The notes under the pieces were generated by a model. It was given only the letters and a program-made list of their open reading frames with translations, was not told the DNA's origin and did not search any database. Positions 11,570-22,470 of a DNA stretch of 64,000 bases are shown one piece after another (positions within the stretch are counted from its first letter, which is position 1; each line of letters starts with the position of its first letter). A program made the position numbers and the translations under genes. The stretch comes from Miscanthus floridulus (lineage: Eukaryota > Streptophyta > Magnoliopsida > Poales > Poaceae): assembly GCF_019320115.1 (NCBI RefSeq), contig NC_089587.1:88802939-88866938 (forward strand). Direction: 5' to 3'.

Positions 11570-11614
11570 CAATTCTTCTTACTGACTCCTGTATGATTGG
11601 GAACTTGTGTCCAG

Positions 11615-13333
11615 GGGCGATCATCGGTAGTGCAATGGGATCCTCGGTAGCCTGATCCGCCTGCACTACCCTGGTTTGGTCACCCACGCCCAGGTTGAGT
11701 CGCCTCCCTAGACGTGGGACCACTTCAACTCCGACGTGGACGCCGTGTACGGCACCGTATAGGAGCGGATCAGGCGTGAGTTCTGGGTGAGTCTACATCA
11801 CACTACATTGCTCAATACTATGAAATCATTAGACGTTCTTGAAATAATGAAAGGACATATGATGTCTGTATGCAGGACTTCTTCACGTTGGAGGAGGGGC
11901 ATGACCCTGCCTGGGTGACAAAGGTGCAGGACAGGGCATGCAGGGGTCGAGTCACGGACCTGTACTACGAGGCGAGGCTACAGTGCCACATCAACCACTC
12001 GTGCGACGTCCTTGGTTGGTACCCGAGGAAGAGCGAGGCCAGGACCATGACACTCACCAGGGAGCAGTACCTCGCAGTAAGTTATAAAACATTGTTACTG
12101 ACTCATTCCATGAAGAATAGGTAGCCTTTATTTTATATTCTAACATTTCTAATACAATACTTGATGGCATGCAGATGTGTCCTTCTTGGTGCGCCACCCA
12201 CAGAGACTGTTGGGCGACCATCGTGGACAAGTGGGTCTCCGTTGAGTGGAGGGAGAGGCACGCCCTCCGTCGGGAGTGCCGCCTGCAGATGGGTGGGCCG
12301 GCGCACTACCAAGGCAACCGGCCCCTCAGTTCGTACGCCCAGGCCTGGGTACACGCTACGCACTTATTTATTTATTTATTCTAATGCTTAATTCTCATTA
12401 CTTCTAATCGTCTTTGTGTTTTCCTCGCAGCCCCAGTCGCATGATGGCCAGGAATGCAACGAGTTCATGGCGTACACCATGGCACACAAGGGCAAGGCGA
12501 CAGCCTCGGACACCGTCTACAACCCAGAGGACGGGCCCGAGGCGTACAGCAACACGAGCGTCCACAGCAAGCTCACCGACTACGCCTCGTCGGCCCACGA
12601 GCGGCATGGGGAGGACTTCGACCCCGCCACCCAGCCTCTTGATACCGACCTCGTGATGAGGCTCGGAGGAGGGAAGCAGCACGGCCGGTACTGGATGGCC
12701 TCCAACATGGTCGACTTGACCTCTGTGCCCAACCTCACCCAGATCCAAGCACAGAGCACGAGCTCCTCCGTCCCCATTCGACCTCGGCAGGCGAGCACAC
12801 TGCAGCAGATGGCGGCACTCCAGGTTAGTTCTATTTCATTCGCCGTTCATTACTTTTACACATGTACCTTGCATTTGCATTGTTTAAACGTTGGTGATTG
12901 AATATTGCAGGCTACTGTGGAGAGGATGGAGGCCGAGAGGGAGGCCGAGAGGGTCGAGAGGGAGAGGGCCCAGAGGAAGGCCGAGTGGGAGGTCCTGAGG
13001 GCCTAGAGAGCGGCCGAGGCGCAGAGGATGCAGGACAAGTTCTCATTCATGTCGAGCCTCGGCACCACTCTCCCGGGTGTGGTGGTGCCCCAGTCGCTGC
13101 TCGCTCCAGTTGTGCCTCCTACTCCTCTGGCTCTAGGCACTCCGATAAATATATATATATGGTTGATCAAGTCCTTTAGCTTGTGTAGATACTAATGAAT
13201 TAAATTCTCCTTTGTGCAACAGTCGTCGGATTCGAACCCGACTCCTTCGCCTCAGCACACACACCCCGGCTGGACAGGTCCACCACCGCACGGAGGTGCC
13301 CCTTCAGGCTCCCATTGGGATCAGTGGCAGTAG
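11615..13333 (+). pseudogene. CACTA second gene, Transposase_24 (Ptta/En/Spm) type, multi-exon
   Basis: At least six exons fit splice signals: about 11615-11786, 11876-12076, 12175-12348, 12431-12823, 12911-about 13140, and 13223-13333. Typical pieces are LGCLIRLHYPGLVTHAQVE, DFFTLEEGHDPAWVTKVQ, MCPSWCATHRDCWATIVDKW and FMAYTMAHKGKATASDTVYN. A charged Glu/Arg coiled segment (VERMEAEREAERVERERAQR) and a Pro/Ser-rich end follow. TAG codons interrupt the first exon (two) and the coiled exon (one). In the CACTA family this product is the TNPA-like partner thought to bind subterminal repeats. Exon 5's right edge is uncertain. Confidence 0.75.
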
Positions 13334-13604
13334 GTGGTGCCCCTTCATGTTTCATTGACTTTTCTTGATCTAGGACTTGTGTTGGATGAAGACTTCTTAG
13401 ATGTTGTCATGGATTTGCACATTGGATGTGCGTGTGATGGATTATGCAGGAGGATGTGCTTGTGATGTATTATGGATGTATGTGATGGATTATGTATGCG
13501 TTTTGTGTGATGCTAAATGCCTGTGTGCTGTCTCATGTATTATATATGAGTTTTGCGTGTTTGCTTTCGAAGGAAAGCAACAAACAAAAAAAATTGCAAA
13601 TTTC

Positions 13605-14260
13605 TCAGCTTTGCCGAGTGCCAACACTGGGCAAAGAAGTCTTTGCCGAGTGCCAGGGGTGTGGCACTCGGCAAAGCTAGAAAAAAATGCTACAAAAACA
13701 GCCACTTCCTCAGTTTTGCCAAGTGCCACAGCCTGGCACTCGGCAAAGAGGCCAATTTTGCCGAGTGCCAGATGGTACCACTCGGGAAATATTGGCCCCG
13801 TTCGCTGGTCTGAAACTTGGCTGAAACTGGCTGAAAAACACTGTTCCGGTTGAATTGTTGTGAGAGAAAAATACTGTTCCGGCTGAAAAAAGAAGCCAAA
13901 CAAGCCATTTTTAAGACAAGCGAACGGGGCCATTATTTTTAAAAAGATTTTTTTAAAAAAATGGTTTCTTTGTCGAGTGTTGAGCCCTGGCTCTTGGCAA
14001 AAATTCAAATTTTGCCGAGTGCCAGTCCCTAGGCACTCGGTAAAGCCAGCGTCAAATGTTGACGGCAGTTATTTTTTTTGCGAGTGCGGGCTTGGCACTC
14101 GGCAAAGACTTTGCCGAGTGTCGATTTTTGGCACTCGGTAAAGAAATTTTTGCCGACAAAATCTTTGCCGAGAGACCTTTGCCGAGTGCGGCACTTGGCA
14201 AAGCCTTTGCCGAGTGCTTGGCTGGCTTTGCCGAGTGCCCCCAGCACTCGGCAAAGAGGA
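13605..14260. repeat. Right subterminal TTTGCCGAGTGC array of the CACTA element
   Basis: It mirrors the left array, with many TTTGCCGAGTGC/GCACTCGGCAAA copies at 13611-13790 and 13970-14260. The MITE at 13794-13931 splits it. Confidence 0.85.
13794..13931. mobile_element. MITE with GGCCCCGTTCGC termini (copy 1)
   Basis: A 138-bp element starts GGCCCCGTTCGCTGGTCTGA and ends GCGAACGGGGCC, which are perfect 12-bp inverted termini. ATT flanks both sides. It is closely related to the copy at 35335-35471, sharing the CTGAAACTTGGCTGAAAC and GTGAGAGAAAAATACTG cores. Confidence 0.85.
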
Positions 14261-14274
14261 CGTCTGCAGTTGTG

Positions 14275-14921
14275 CTTGCGCGAACCCGAGGTGACGAGTG
14301 GAGGCGTGAATGAAGCATAGCGGCCATGCGTCGAGCGTGTTGACATTCTTCCTCTCCCTATTGCTTTGAATGGAGAGATGGAGGAGAGAGATGAGATGAA
14401 ACCGAAAATGATATTTTTATGATAAATAAAATACGTGGACACCATAAGACCACGTAGCGTGTGACGTCTAGACGTGGGACAGACGCCTTACTCTAACAAC
14501 CATGGACTATGCAATTTCAGAAGCGCGTTCGTTTATCCGTATATATTCCGATGATCTGGACGAGGACGAGAGAACGTATGTGAAGGCCGTGAGGGGAGCC
14601 CGGATCGAGGGAAAAGGAGGAACTTAGTTGTTCAGGATAAATGATGACAATGACTCATTTTTATAGAAATGCTACATTTGAAACCCACCTGTTTAAACTA
14701 GATATAAACAAGCTACCTACATGCTGAAAAGGGACTGTTTATAGGAGAAATAAAGAAAACAAACATAGGATTATTATTCATATGGATCCCCTTTTGGATT
14801 GTTGGAGAAATTGAAGAAGAAAAACATAGAAGCGTACTTTGATCCGCAGAATCGCTTGCAGGAAAAACACAGGACAACACCCGATCTGTGTGATGGCGGT
14901 AAAACGCCAATCTCGCCGTGG
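14275..14921. other. Intergenic and 3' flank of the DUF247 gene
   Basis: No gene is seen. Since DUF247 is on the minus strand, about 14650-14921 is its likely 3' untranslated region and downstream flank. Confidence 0.5.
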
Positions 14922-16532
14922 TTAATTCGGGCTGTAGTAAGGCAGCACGGTGTAGATCGTCTGCACGACGGTGAGGACGAGCAGGAAGACGGCGGCGGCG
15001 GCGGACATGCAGGTCCACGGGTTGCTGAAGTAGTCGTGCACCAGCACGGCGCGGTGGCGGTTCCAGCTGCGGCCGCAGTACTCCCGGACGTCGCGGAACA
15101 GGCCGGCGTAGTAGTTGTTGACGAACTCGGGCGGCGGGCACAGCTCGCCCAGGTGCGCGTAGAACGCCGCCGTCTCCTCGTCCCCGCCCACGAACACACC
15201 GGCCCGCTGCAGGACCTCCACGTCGCGCCGCGCGTCCACCACGGACGCCATCAGCAGCACGTAGCTCACCAGCCGCTGCAGCTCCCACCGGCCCCGGCTC
15301 TGCTCGTACGCCAGCAGGTTTGCGAAGGTGGCCTGGTTCGTGTAGCTCTCCACGGCCGGGATCTCCAGCGTGCCGCCGCGCCGGTCGAACGTCACGTCCA
15401 CCATGCTCCGCGGCGACTTCTTGGCGCGGAACGTCACCCCGGAGTCCTGCAGCTCCGACGCCGGCGGCAGCAGACACGGCGTGCGCTCGTCGTCGTCCAT
15501 GGACTTGGACGTCATCTCCTCCAGCGCCTCGTCCTCGCTCTTGCTGGTGGCGCCGCTCCCGCTCCCGAGCCGGTCCTCCGGCGGCAGGAACCAGTGGTAG
15601 TAGAGGTGCAGCAGGTGGTGGATCTCGCCGTCGGGGGGCCGCGTGCTCTCGGGGTCCCGCGGGCCGGCGCTGATGTTGACGGTGAGGTAGTTGACGAGGA
15701 CGTTGGTGACGAAGTAGTCCCGGCCGAGCCCGCCCGTGGCGAGATCATAGAAGCGCTCGAGGACGAAGAAGGGGAGCTGGTTCTCGAGCAGCAGGATGTC
15801 GTTGTACACGTTCTGCATCGCCCACGTCGCGTTGATGAGCGCGTCCTCCTCGCTCTCCTGGCCCTTGAGGAAGAACTCCACGACGAAGCAGCCGTCCAGG
15901 AGGAGCATCTCGGCGAACTCGGCGGCGGGCAGCGCCACGGGCTCCGCGTACCGGCGGCGCGCGCGGGCCTCCATCGCGCGCGCCGCGCGGGCGTACGTGG
16001 CTAGCGTCGCGCCGCCGGGGCGGGCAAGGATGTCGCGGAGGTACCGCCACTTGTGCGCCTCCATGGCCGCGAGGTGCCGCCCGCCGCCGCGGTGGAAGGG
16101 CCCGATGGAGATCATCTGCGGGTCGTAGAGGTGCCGGTTGCGCTCGCGCATGGGCCCCGCCACGCGGAAGATGGTTAACGGCTCGCTCTCGTGCGCCTTC
16201 CCGGACAGCGCCGCCAGCCGGCATCCCATGCGCGCCGCCATGTCGTCGGCCTCCGCGTCGTCACCAATCTCCTCCTCCTCTTCATCCTCCTTCTCCACGC
16301 CGCTGCTCTCGTCCAACCGGCGCTGCACGGACGCGGACAGCTCGTCCCCTTGTACGTCTCCGTCGTCGTTTGTCTTCTCTTCGGCGTCGGCGAGTGCCCT
16401 GGCGGGGCCACTCGTAGTGTCCACGACGGTGCTGCTCTCGTCGGCCGCAGCACCGCCGTGCTCGCCCGGCGTGGCGGCGACAACCGGAGCGTGGTCCTTG
16501 GGCACTAGAAGGGGCTCCATCAGAGAGTCCAT
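14922..16532 (-). CDS. DUF247 (UPF0481) family protein, intact single exon
   Basis: An uninterrupted 536-codon frame gives a typical plant DUF247 protein. The first about 110 residues are variable and acidic (KEDEEEEEIGDDAEADD). The DUF247 domain then runs from about residue 118 almost to the end, with IFRVAGPMRERNRHLYDPQM, ISIGPFHRGGG, MEAHKWRYLRDIL, AEMLLLDGCFVVEFFL, DILLLENQLPFFVLERFYDL and NLLAYEQSRGRWELQRLVSY. A hydrophobic segment near the C-terminus (AAAAVFLLVLTVVQTIYTVL) is the usual single membrane anchor, leaving a tail of only a few residues. The biochemical role of the family is unknown. In ryegrass, DUF247 genes are linked to the S and Z self-incompatibility loci, but this copy cannot be tied to them from sequence. 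The sequence is very GC-rich, as is normal for grass single-exon genes. Confidence 0.93.
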   Translation of the reverse strand: MDSLMEPLLVPKDHAPVVAATPGEHGGAAADESSTVVDTTSGPARALADAEEKTNDDGDVQGDELSASVQRRLDESSGVEKEDEEEEEIGDDAEADDMAARMGCRLAALSGKAHESEPLTIFRVAGPMRERNRHLYDPQMISIGPFHRGGGRHLAAMEAHKWRYLRDILARPGGATLATYARAARAMEARARRRYAEPVALPAAEFAEMLLLDGCFVVEFFLKGQESEEDALINATWAMQNVYNDILLLENQLPFFVLERFYDLATGGLGRDYFVTNVLVNYLTVNISAGPRDPESTRPPDGEIHHLLHLYYHWFLPPEDRLGSGSGATSKSEDEALEEMTSKSMDDDERTPCLLPPASELQDSGVTFRAKKSPRSMVDVTFDRRGGTLEIPAVESYTNQATFANLLAYEQSRGRWELQRLVSYVLLMASVVDARRDVEVLQRAGVFVGGDEETAAFYAHLGELCPPPEFVNNYYAGLFRDVREYCGRSWNRHRAVLVHDYFSNPWTCMSAAAAVFLLVLTVVQTIYTVLPYYSPN

Positions 16533-18112
16533 GAGTGACCCAAGATGGCCGTCACATGGACGGGACAGGTTTGAAAGGCTAGCTAATTTTATATCTGTGT
16601 CCTTTATGTAGGGGTCCTGATTAATTAAATATTAATATTCGATCAATATGCAATGTTTTCATTCCTTGGCTATAGTATTTATGGCACCTCGTTTTTTGTT
16701 ACTATAGAGTCAACATGCATTGTTGTCATCATTGACTATAATATTTATGGTGTCTAATTTTTTATTCTTATTCAGTGAACATGCAGTGTTGATATTGTTT
16801 AATTATAGAAAAAATTTAAAATTCTCTTGTGGGTTGTCCCTTTAATTATACCCGTTGTTTATCTAGGATTATTGTATGAAAATTAAGGCACCTAAAATAT
16901 GGCAACTCTCATATTTATATCTATATCTAATATATTCTATATCTAGAACTATAATTATATACCTATATAATAGGAAAATAAGAAGAAGAAGAAAACCTCT
17001 AAATTTCGGTCCTGCACTCTCTCTCCCCGATTCTTTTGTTTTGGTCGGTTTTTAATAAAAGTAGTAGTAATACGTCATGAATCAGAGATAGCAGTACTAA
17101 TTAGTTTAAGCTTGCATACATTTTGTTCGGTAACCAAAGATGACTGTGAAATGAGGCGGGACAGGTTAACGGGCCAATAAGAAATGGTAGATATATAAAT
17201 TCACCTCTATCTATCTCTGTCTCTGTCTCTATCTCTAATCTCTAATCTCTAGTTTAAAGAGTCTAAAATTTCTTGATATATATCTATTTCTAATCTCTAG
17301 TATTAAAGAGGCTAGGATTTCTTGATATATCTCTCTATCTCTATCTTTAATATTAAAGAGGCTAAGATTTATAATAATATCTCTATCTCTAATATTAAAG
17401 AGCTAAGATTTCTAAATATATTTCTATCTCTAATCCTTAATATTAAAGAGGCTAAGATTTATAGATATATCTATAATATCTATCTCTAATACCTAATATT
17501 AAAGAGGCTAATATTTTTTTTGTCTTTCATCGCCCACAACTGTTTGATGAGGATTGAGGACCCAATCTCTTTCCTTCCCACAAACTAAAGTAGCGTATCC
17601 AAGCAGTGTACGAAGTCTGATTCTAAAACAAATTGTAATCATGGTTCGTGACTCTCTTCCATGCCCATACGAGTTAAGGGCTTATCCAGATACAAAGTGT
17701 AATTCCCAAACCAATTGGAACCATACCGCATTGTAGTTGCAACTGACATGTATGTTTGCTAGTATAATATTAAAATAAGAAAAAAAATCCTCTAAATTTT
17801 CTCCATTCACTCTCTTCTCTTATCCGTCTTTTCTGGCTGGTTTTACTACGAGTAGTGGTATGGTGATGAATTAGAGATAAGAGTGATTGATTTAAACTTG
17901 CACATGTATTGTTTGTAATGGATTTCTTTTGTTAGTGGGTCTACGTGGTTTCCAAGAACATGTTTCCATCGTTTGTCGGGACAAAACAACACACTAATAT
18001 GTTTCTTCTATGACCCTGATGTGCTTGAAGCTTGATCCACCCTGCACATGTCTCATGAGCAAAGAATTGCTTAACTCTCGGTTAATTATGTCCACCAAGT
18101 GAAGATGCAGAT
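16533..18112. other. AT-rich intergenic DNA upstream of DUF247
   Basis: It contains the DUF247 promoter region, AT-rich simple sequence and the tandem repeat at 17195-17520. No coding sequence is supported. Confidence 0.5.
17195..17520. repeat. Irregular tandem repeat of CTATCTCTAAT and ATTAAAGAGGCTAAGATTT
   Basis: ATTAAAGAG(G)CTAAGATTT recurs at about 17310, 17350, 17393, 17440 and 17500, separated by CTATCTCTAAT-type runs. Units are about 45-60 bp. Confidence 0.8.
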
Positions 18113-18494
18113 ACAATCCCACACATTTAGCATATAGTTATAGTTAGAGAATTATACTTCCCACAATGCCTATATGTACACGTCATTATCTTAAACTCAC
18201 CATATATGCTCATATAAGTTAAAACAATATGTGTCTAATTATGATAGGCAGTCTGATCTCAAAACATATTGGAACGGGATCATTGAATTGCAAGACATAT
18301 AGGTGACTATGCAATACACTATTCTCTTTGTCCCAAAAGTAATTGCACGACTCACTTTTTAAGAAGCTATTTTTTAAGGTTGACTAGATTTATTGAAAAT
18401 TTTATCAACAGTTGTATCCCCTAATATATTTATTATAAAAATAAATTCTATTATATTTAATGATACTTCTATATTTCATAAATATTACTTTGTA

Positions 18495-18620
18495 CACTCT
18501 ATTCCAAATTATAAGACGTTTTGATTTTTTTTTACTTCATAGATATACACTATGCTTAGATACATAACAAAAGCAATGTATCTAGGAATGTAAGTCTTAT
18601 AATTTAGAACGGATGGAGTA
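18495..18620. mobile_element. Stowaway-like MITE (also at about 26621-26749)
   Basis: The ends CTATTCCAAATTATAAGACGT and CTTATAATTTAGAACGGATGG are inverted repeats of the Stowaway (Tc1/mariner) type beside TA. It may itself sit within an older element marked by CTCTTTGTCCCAAAAGTAATT (about 18330) and AAACGAAAAGAGTAC (about 18690). Confidence 0.7.
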
Positions 18621-18792
18621 TATATTTATTCAAGATTAAAAATTTTTGACTCGTCAAAAAACAAGATGTATAGTATTTTTAAAACGAAAAGAGTACATAA
18701 CCATGGCAACGCATGGACATATTTGCTATTATATGTTCAAGGCGGAGCTTAGTTGAGGCCAAGGTGGACCATGGCCTCCCTTGTCCAACTTA

Positions 18793-19073
18793 GGGTGCAT
18801 TTGGTAGGGATTTAGATTCTTCTAGGAACATTGTAGATTCATATTCTCTCTCTAAAACGTTTTTTTTCTGCTGATCACTTTGTGAAACTATTTGACTAGC
18901 TCATGAATTCTTGAAACTAGAACTAGAATTAAGAGAAACCATATTTTGGGTGTTTCTGTGAACTAGTATGAGAATAGGAATTAGTTCCGAGGGATACTTC
19001 CTGAAACATCTCTCTTCGTGGCATTTGGCAGTGATTCAACTGGGAACCGAAAACATCTCTGCCAAAAGCACCC
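18793..19073. mobile_element. Tourist-like (PIF/Harbinger) MITE with TTA target duplication
   Basis: The left end GGGTGCATTTGGTAGGGAT and the right-end complement GGGTGCTTTTGGCAGAGAT are imperfect inverted repeats. TTA lies immediately on both sides (18790-18792 and 19074-19076). The copy in the second duplicate (about 26925-27190) has lost bases at its left end. Confidence 0.75.
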
Positions 19074-19994
19074 TTAATCTCTATTGAATAAACAGTAATT
19101 TTGGTGCTATTTATAAGTGTTTAGAGCTCAATATCGGTTGATTAAACAATAATTTTGATATTATTTATGAGTGTATAGAGCTCAATTATATGGACTAACT
19201 CTCTTGTTTGTTCAGTCAAGCTCCGCCACTGCGTGGGAAAGACAGGGGCCACCCTGTTAGACCATTGGAAACGCCGGCAGAGAACTGCAGCTTTTTTTAT
19301 GGGCAAACGCCATCGGGCAAACGCCATCGAAAATTCTGTGACGAGCACCAGCAACGTAGCATCTCTGACTATGATCAAAGCAATTCAACGGAGCAGGCGC
19401 AATCTTATCAAAAAAAAAAGACGGAGCAGGTGCAAGGCTTGAGAAAGCCTGTGCACAAGGTGACAAGGGCATTGAATTGTCCAACACCTTTGTTGACATC
19501 ACTTTGCCTTAATCGCTAAGGAAATGAGTCATGAGCTAGGCTGGAGGATTCCAAACGGAATCATCTTGTTTGGTAATACTCCAGCTGAGCGGTGAGCACC
19601 AACAGACCAACAGACACGGCAACTGAGATAAGTAACTGAAATTCCAATTCCACTGTAGATACCTGAACAATTCTCAGTCTGACCTTACAAAAGGACAGCT
19701 AGTTCAGAAGTAACTCAAATGGTAAATTTTGTATGGGTCAGAATATATCAAGAAACAGACATTTAAAAGAAACAAAAACATTGGTGACATCTGCAGATTT
19801 CATAACATCCAACTGCTATAGCACGTATCATGTATGTATGAGGGGGGGAAACTGCCTTGCTGGATCGTGTCAATACCAAAAGAGGTTATGTTTGGGCTAG
19901 TCCATCTTCTCGGCAATTGGAGAATGAAGACAATCCATCCTGACGCCTTCTTAGACATGAGGGTGGCAGGATTTTTCGCTCCTGGTCACCTTGG

Positions 19995-22470
19995 AGGCGT
20001 CAAGGTCGGAGCCTCCGAGCACTTGGTCGGGGTCGGGGCATGTCGGGAGGTCGGAACCCCTGTGTGCCAGATTGGTGTTGGAGTGTGTGTGGATCGGATC
20101 CTCCAGGATATGGGTAGACGGCTCGTGGAGATCGTTGATGAAGACCCTATCTGGAGACGGAACCCACCTGGCAGCCAATTTTGCGAGGAAATCAGCGGCA
20201 TCGTTATCCTTTCGAGAGACATGATGCAATTCGATCCCTCAGAACTTATCCTCGAGCTTGCGCACCTACTGGTAGTATGCTGCCATGAGAGGGCTCTTGT
20301 AGGAGGACTCCTTCATGACTTGGTCGACGACCAACTCTGAGTCACCACGGACGTACAGCCGCGTAGCGTCGAGCTCGACGGCGATGCGCAGTCCTTTGAT
20401 GAGGGCCTTGTACTCCGTGGCGTTGTTTGAGGCAAAAAATGGAGACGGATCGCGTAGCGGAGCCTGCTCTCATCCGGGGAGATCAGAACCACTCCATCCC
20501 CCGAGCCGGACGCCATAACCGACCCATCGAAGTACATTGTCTAGTACTTGTGGGTGACGTCCGAGGTTGGGAGCTGGACTTTTGTCCATTCGGCGATGAA
20601 GTCAGCGAGAGCCTGAGACTTGATAGCGGTGCGAGGGACATACCTGATGTCGTGACCCATGAGCTCGAGAGCCCACTTGGAGATTTGTCCTACGACATCG
20701 CGGTTGCGGATGATGTCTGCCAGTGGGTACGAGGTGGCGACCATGACCTCATGGTCGGTGAAGTAGTGCAGGAGCTACCGAGTCGCCATCAGAACGGTGT
20801 ACAGAAGCTTCTGCACCTAGGGGTATCGAGCCTTGGCATCGGTGAGTACCTCACCGACGAAGTACACCAGTCGTTGCACCTTCAGGGGGCATCCCGGCTC
20901 CTCCCTTTTGACGACGAGGGCGGCGCTCACAACGTGGTTGTTTGCCGCGATGTAGAGGAGGAGGAGTTCTCCCCGTTCAGGAGCGACGAGGACTGGGGCC
21001 GACGTCAACGTTGTTTTGAGGCTTTCCAAGGCATGTTGTGCCTCTTCTATCCTGACAAATGTGTCTGTCTTTTCGAGAAGTTTATAGAGGGTCATTCCTC
21101 GTTCCCCTACTCGGGAGATGAACTAGTTTAGGGCGGCCAAACAGTCGGTGAGTCTCTGTACGCCTTTGATGTTGCGTATAGGGCCCATGTTGGAGATGGT
21201 CGTGATTTTTTTGGGGTTGGCTTCGATGTCACGCTCAGATACAATGTATCCAAGGAGCTTCTCCTTCGGAACTCCAAAAACACATTTTTTAGGATTTAAT
21301 TTGATATTGAACCTTCAGAGGTTTGCGAATGTTGCGGCCAAGTTTGCGATCAGGTCGCTAGCTTGAGCCGTTTTCACCACTACGTCATCTACATAGACGG
21401 CGATTGTTGGTTTTGGCCGCTCGACTTGGTCAGGCTAGTCGGGCGGGTCAATTTAGTCGGCGAAGCATCGCTGCATGCACCATTGATAGGTGGCGCCAGC
21501 GTTCTTCAGACCGAAAGGCATGGTTACGTAGCAGTACGAACCATACGGGGTGATGAATGAAGTCACGACCTGGTCGGACTCTTTCATCGTGATCTGGTGG
21601 TAGCCTGAGTAGGCATCTAGAAAGGAGAGGATTTCGCATCCTGAGGTGGAGTCGACTATCTGGTCTATCCATGGCAAAGGAAAATGGTCCTTTTAACACG
21701 CCTTGTTGAGGCCAGTATAATCAACACACATTCTCCATTTTCCGGTCTTCTTTTTCACAAGAACAGGATTAGCTAGCCAGTTGGAGTGGTATACCTCTTT
21801 GATGAACCCAGCTGCTAGGAGTTTGGTGATCTCCTCGCCTATGGCCCTGCACTTCTCGTCGTCAAAGCGACGCAAGCGTTGCTTGGCGGGCTTCGAGCCT
21901 AGGATGAGGCATAAAGCGTGCTCAGCGACCTCCCTTGGTATGCCTGGCATATTAGAAGGTTTCAACATGAAGACATCGTGATTAGCGCATAGAAAGTCGG
22001 CGAGCTCGCTTTCCTATTTGGCCGGGAGCTTGGTCCCGATCCGCACCGTCATGGTCGGGTCGGCGGGGTCGATCTCCATCGCCTTGGTTTCCTCGGTCGG
22101 ATGGATGGCACTTAAGGAGGTTGGCTCATTGCAGTCTAGGACTGCTAGAGTCAACGAATTCCTGAGCTCCAGGAGCTCAGTGGAGTTGATGACGGCCATG
22201 GCGAGCTCGTAATGCTCGCGGTCGCACATGTAGGCGTGCGAAAAGGTGCTATCCACGGTGATGACGCCGTTTGGTCTCGGCATCTTCAACTTGAGGTAGG
22301 TGTAGTTGGGGATCACCATGAACTTGGCGTAGCATGGCCGCCCCAAGATGGCATGGTAGGACCCTGGAAAGTCCACCACCTCAAAGGTGAGGACCTCCGA
22401 GCAAAAGTTGGCTCGGTCGCCAAACATGACGTGCAGGTCGATCTGCCCGAGTGGGTACGCCTACATCCCT
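19995..22470 (-). pseudogene. Tat-gypsy pol: protease, RT, RNase H, second RNase H; no integrase
   Basis: Pieces from right to left: a protease region with VVDFPGSYHAILGRPCYAKF (about 22380), and RT with VKKKTGKWRMCVDYTGLNKAC (about 21710), SFLDAYSGYHQITM and MPFGLKNAGATYQW. RNase H has ALESLKTTLTSAPVLVAPERG, with APVL preceding the catalytic region. A second RNase H follows with MYFDGSVMASGSG (about 20535) and HVSRKDNDAADFLAKLAARW (about 20220). Several stops and frameshifts break the frame. It ends inside the linker after the second RNase H at the recombination junction. Integrase is lost. Confidence 0.8.

Larger units (their letters stand above)
8797..14274 (+). mobile_element. CACTA (En/Spm) transposon, 5.5 kb, non-autonomous, CTT target duplication
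   Basis: The left terminus CACTACAGGAAACCGG starts at 8797, directly after CTT (8794-8796). The right terminus is a decayed inverted repeat (CTGCAGTTGTG) ending at 14274, directly before CTT (14275-14277), which gives the expected 3-bp target duplication. Both subterminal regions are packed with TTTGCCGAGTGC in both orientations, the usual binding array of a CACTA TNPA-like protein. Two broken coding regions lie inside: a TNP2 N-terminal part and a Transposase_24-like gene. The catalytic Transposase_21 region is missing, so the copy cannot move itself. A MITE has inserted near its right end. Confidence 0.85.
18113..19994. repeat. Direct duplication, copy 1: displaced GlyRS 3' end and downstream DNA
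   Basis: It matches 26232-28111 almost base for base, with scattered substitutions and a few short indels, in the same orientation. It starts ACAATCCCACACATTTAGC and ends ...CTGGTCACCTTGG. The right end carries the last few GlyRS codons on the minus strand, but the stop TGA has become CGA, so it reads into the adjoining retroelement. It contains a Stowaway-like and a Tourist-like MITE that are also present in copy 2. Confidence 0.92.

Noticed and set aside
13215..13245. TTCGAACCC motif suggesting a tRNA T-arm
   Set aside because: No acceptor, D-arm or anticodon stem can be paired around it, and it lies in a CACTA exon.
8797..14274. CRISPR-like array of regularly spaced repeats
   Set aside because: The TTTGCCGAGTGC repeats occur in both orientations with irregular spacing at transposon ends, and the genome is a plant's.
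14799..16004. 401-codon plus-strand frame opposite the DUF247 gene
   Set aside because: It is the antisense shadow of a GC-rich exon. The minus frame has the full DUF247 domain and this one has none.
19834..21131. Plus-strand frames across the Tat-type pol
   Set aside because: They are antisense to recognisable RT and RNase H coding on the minus strand.
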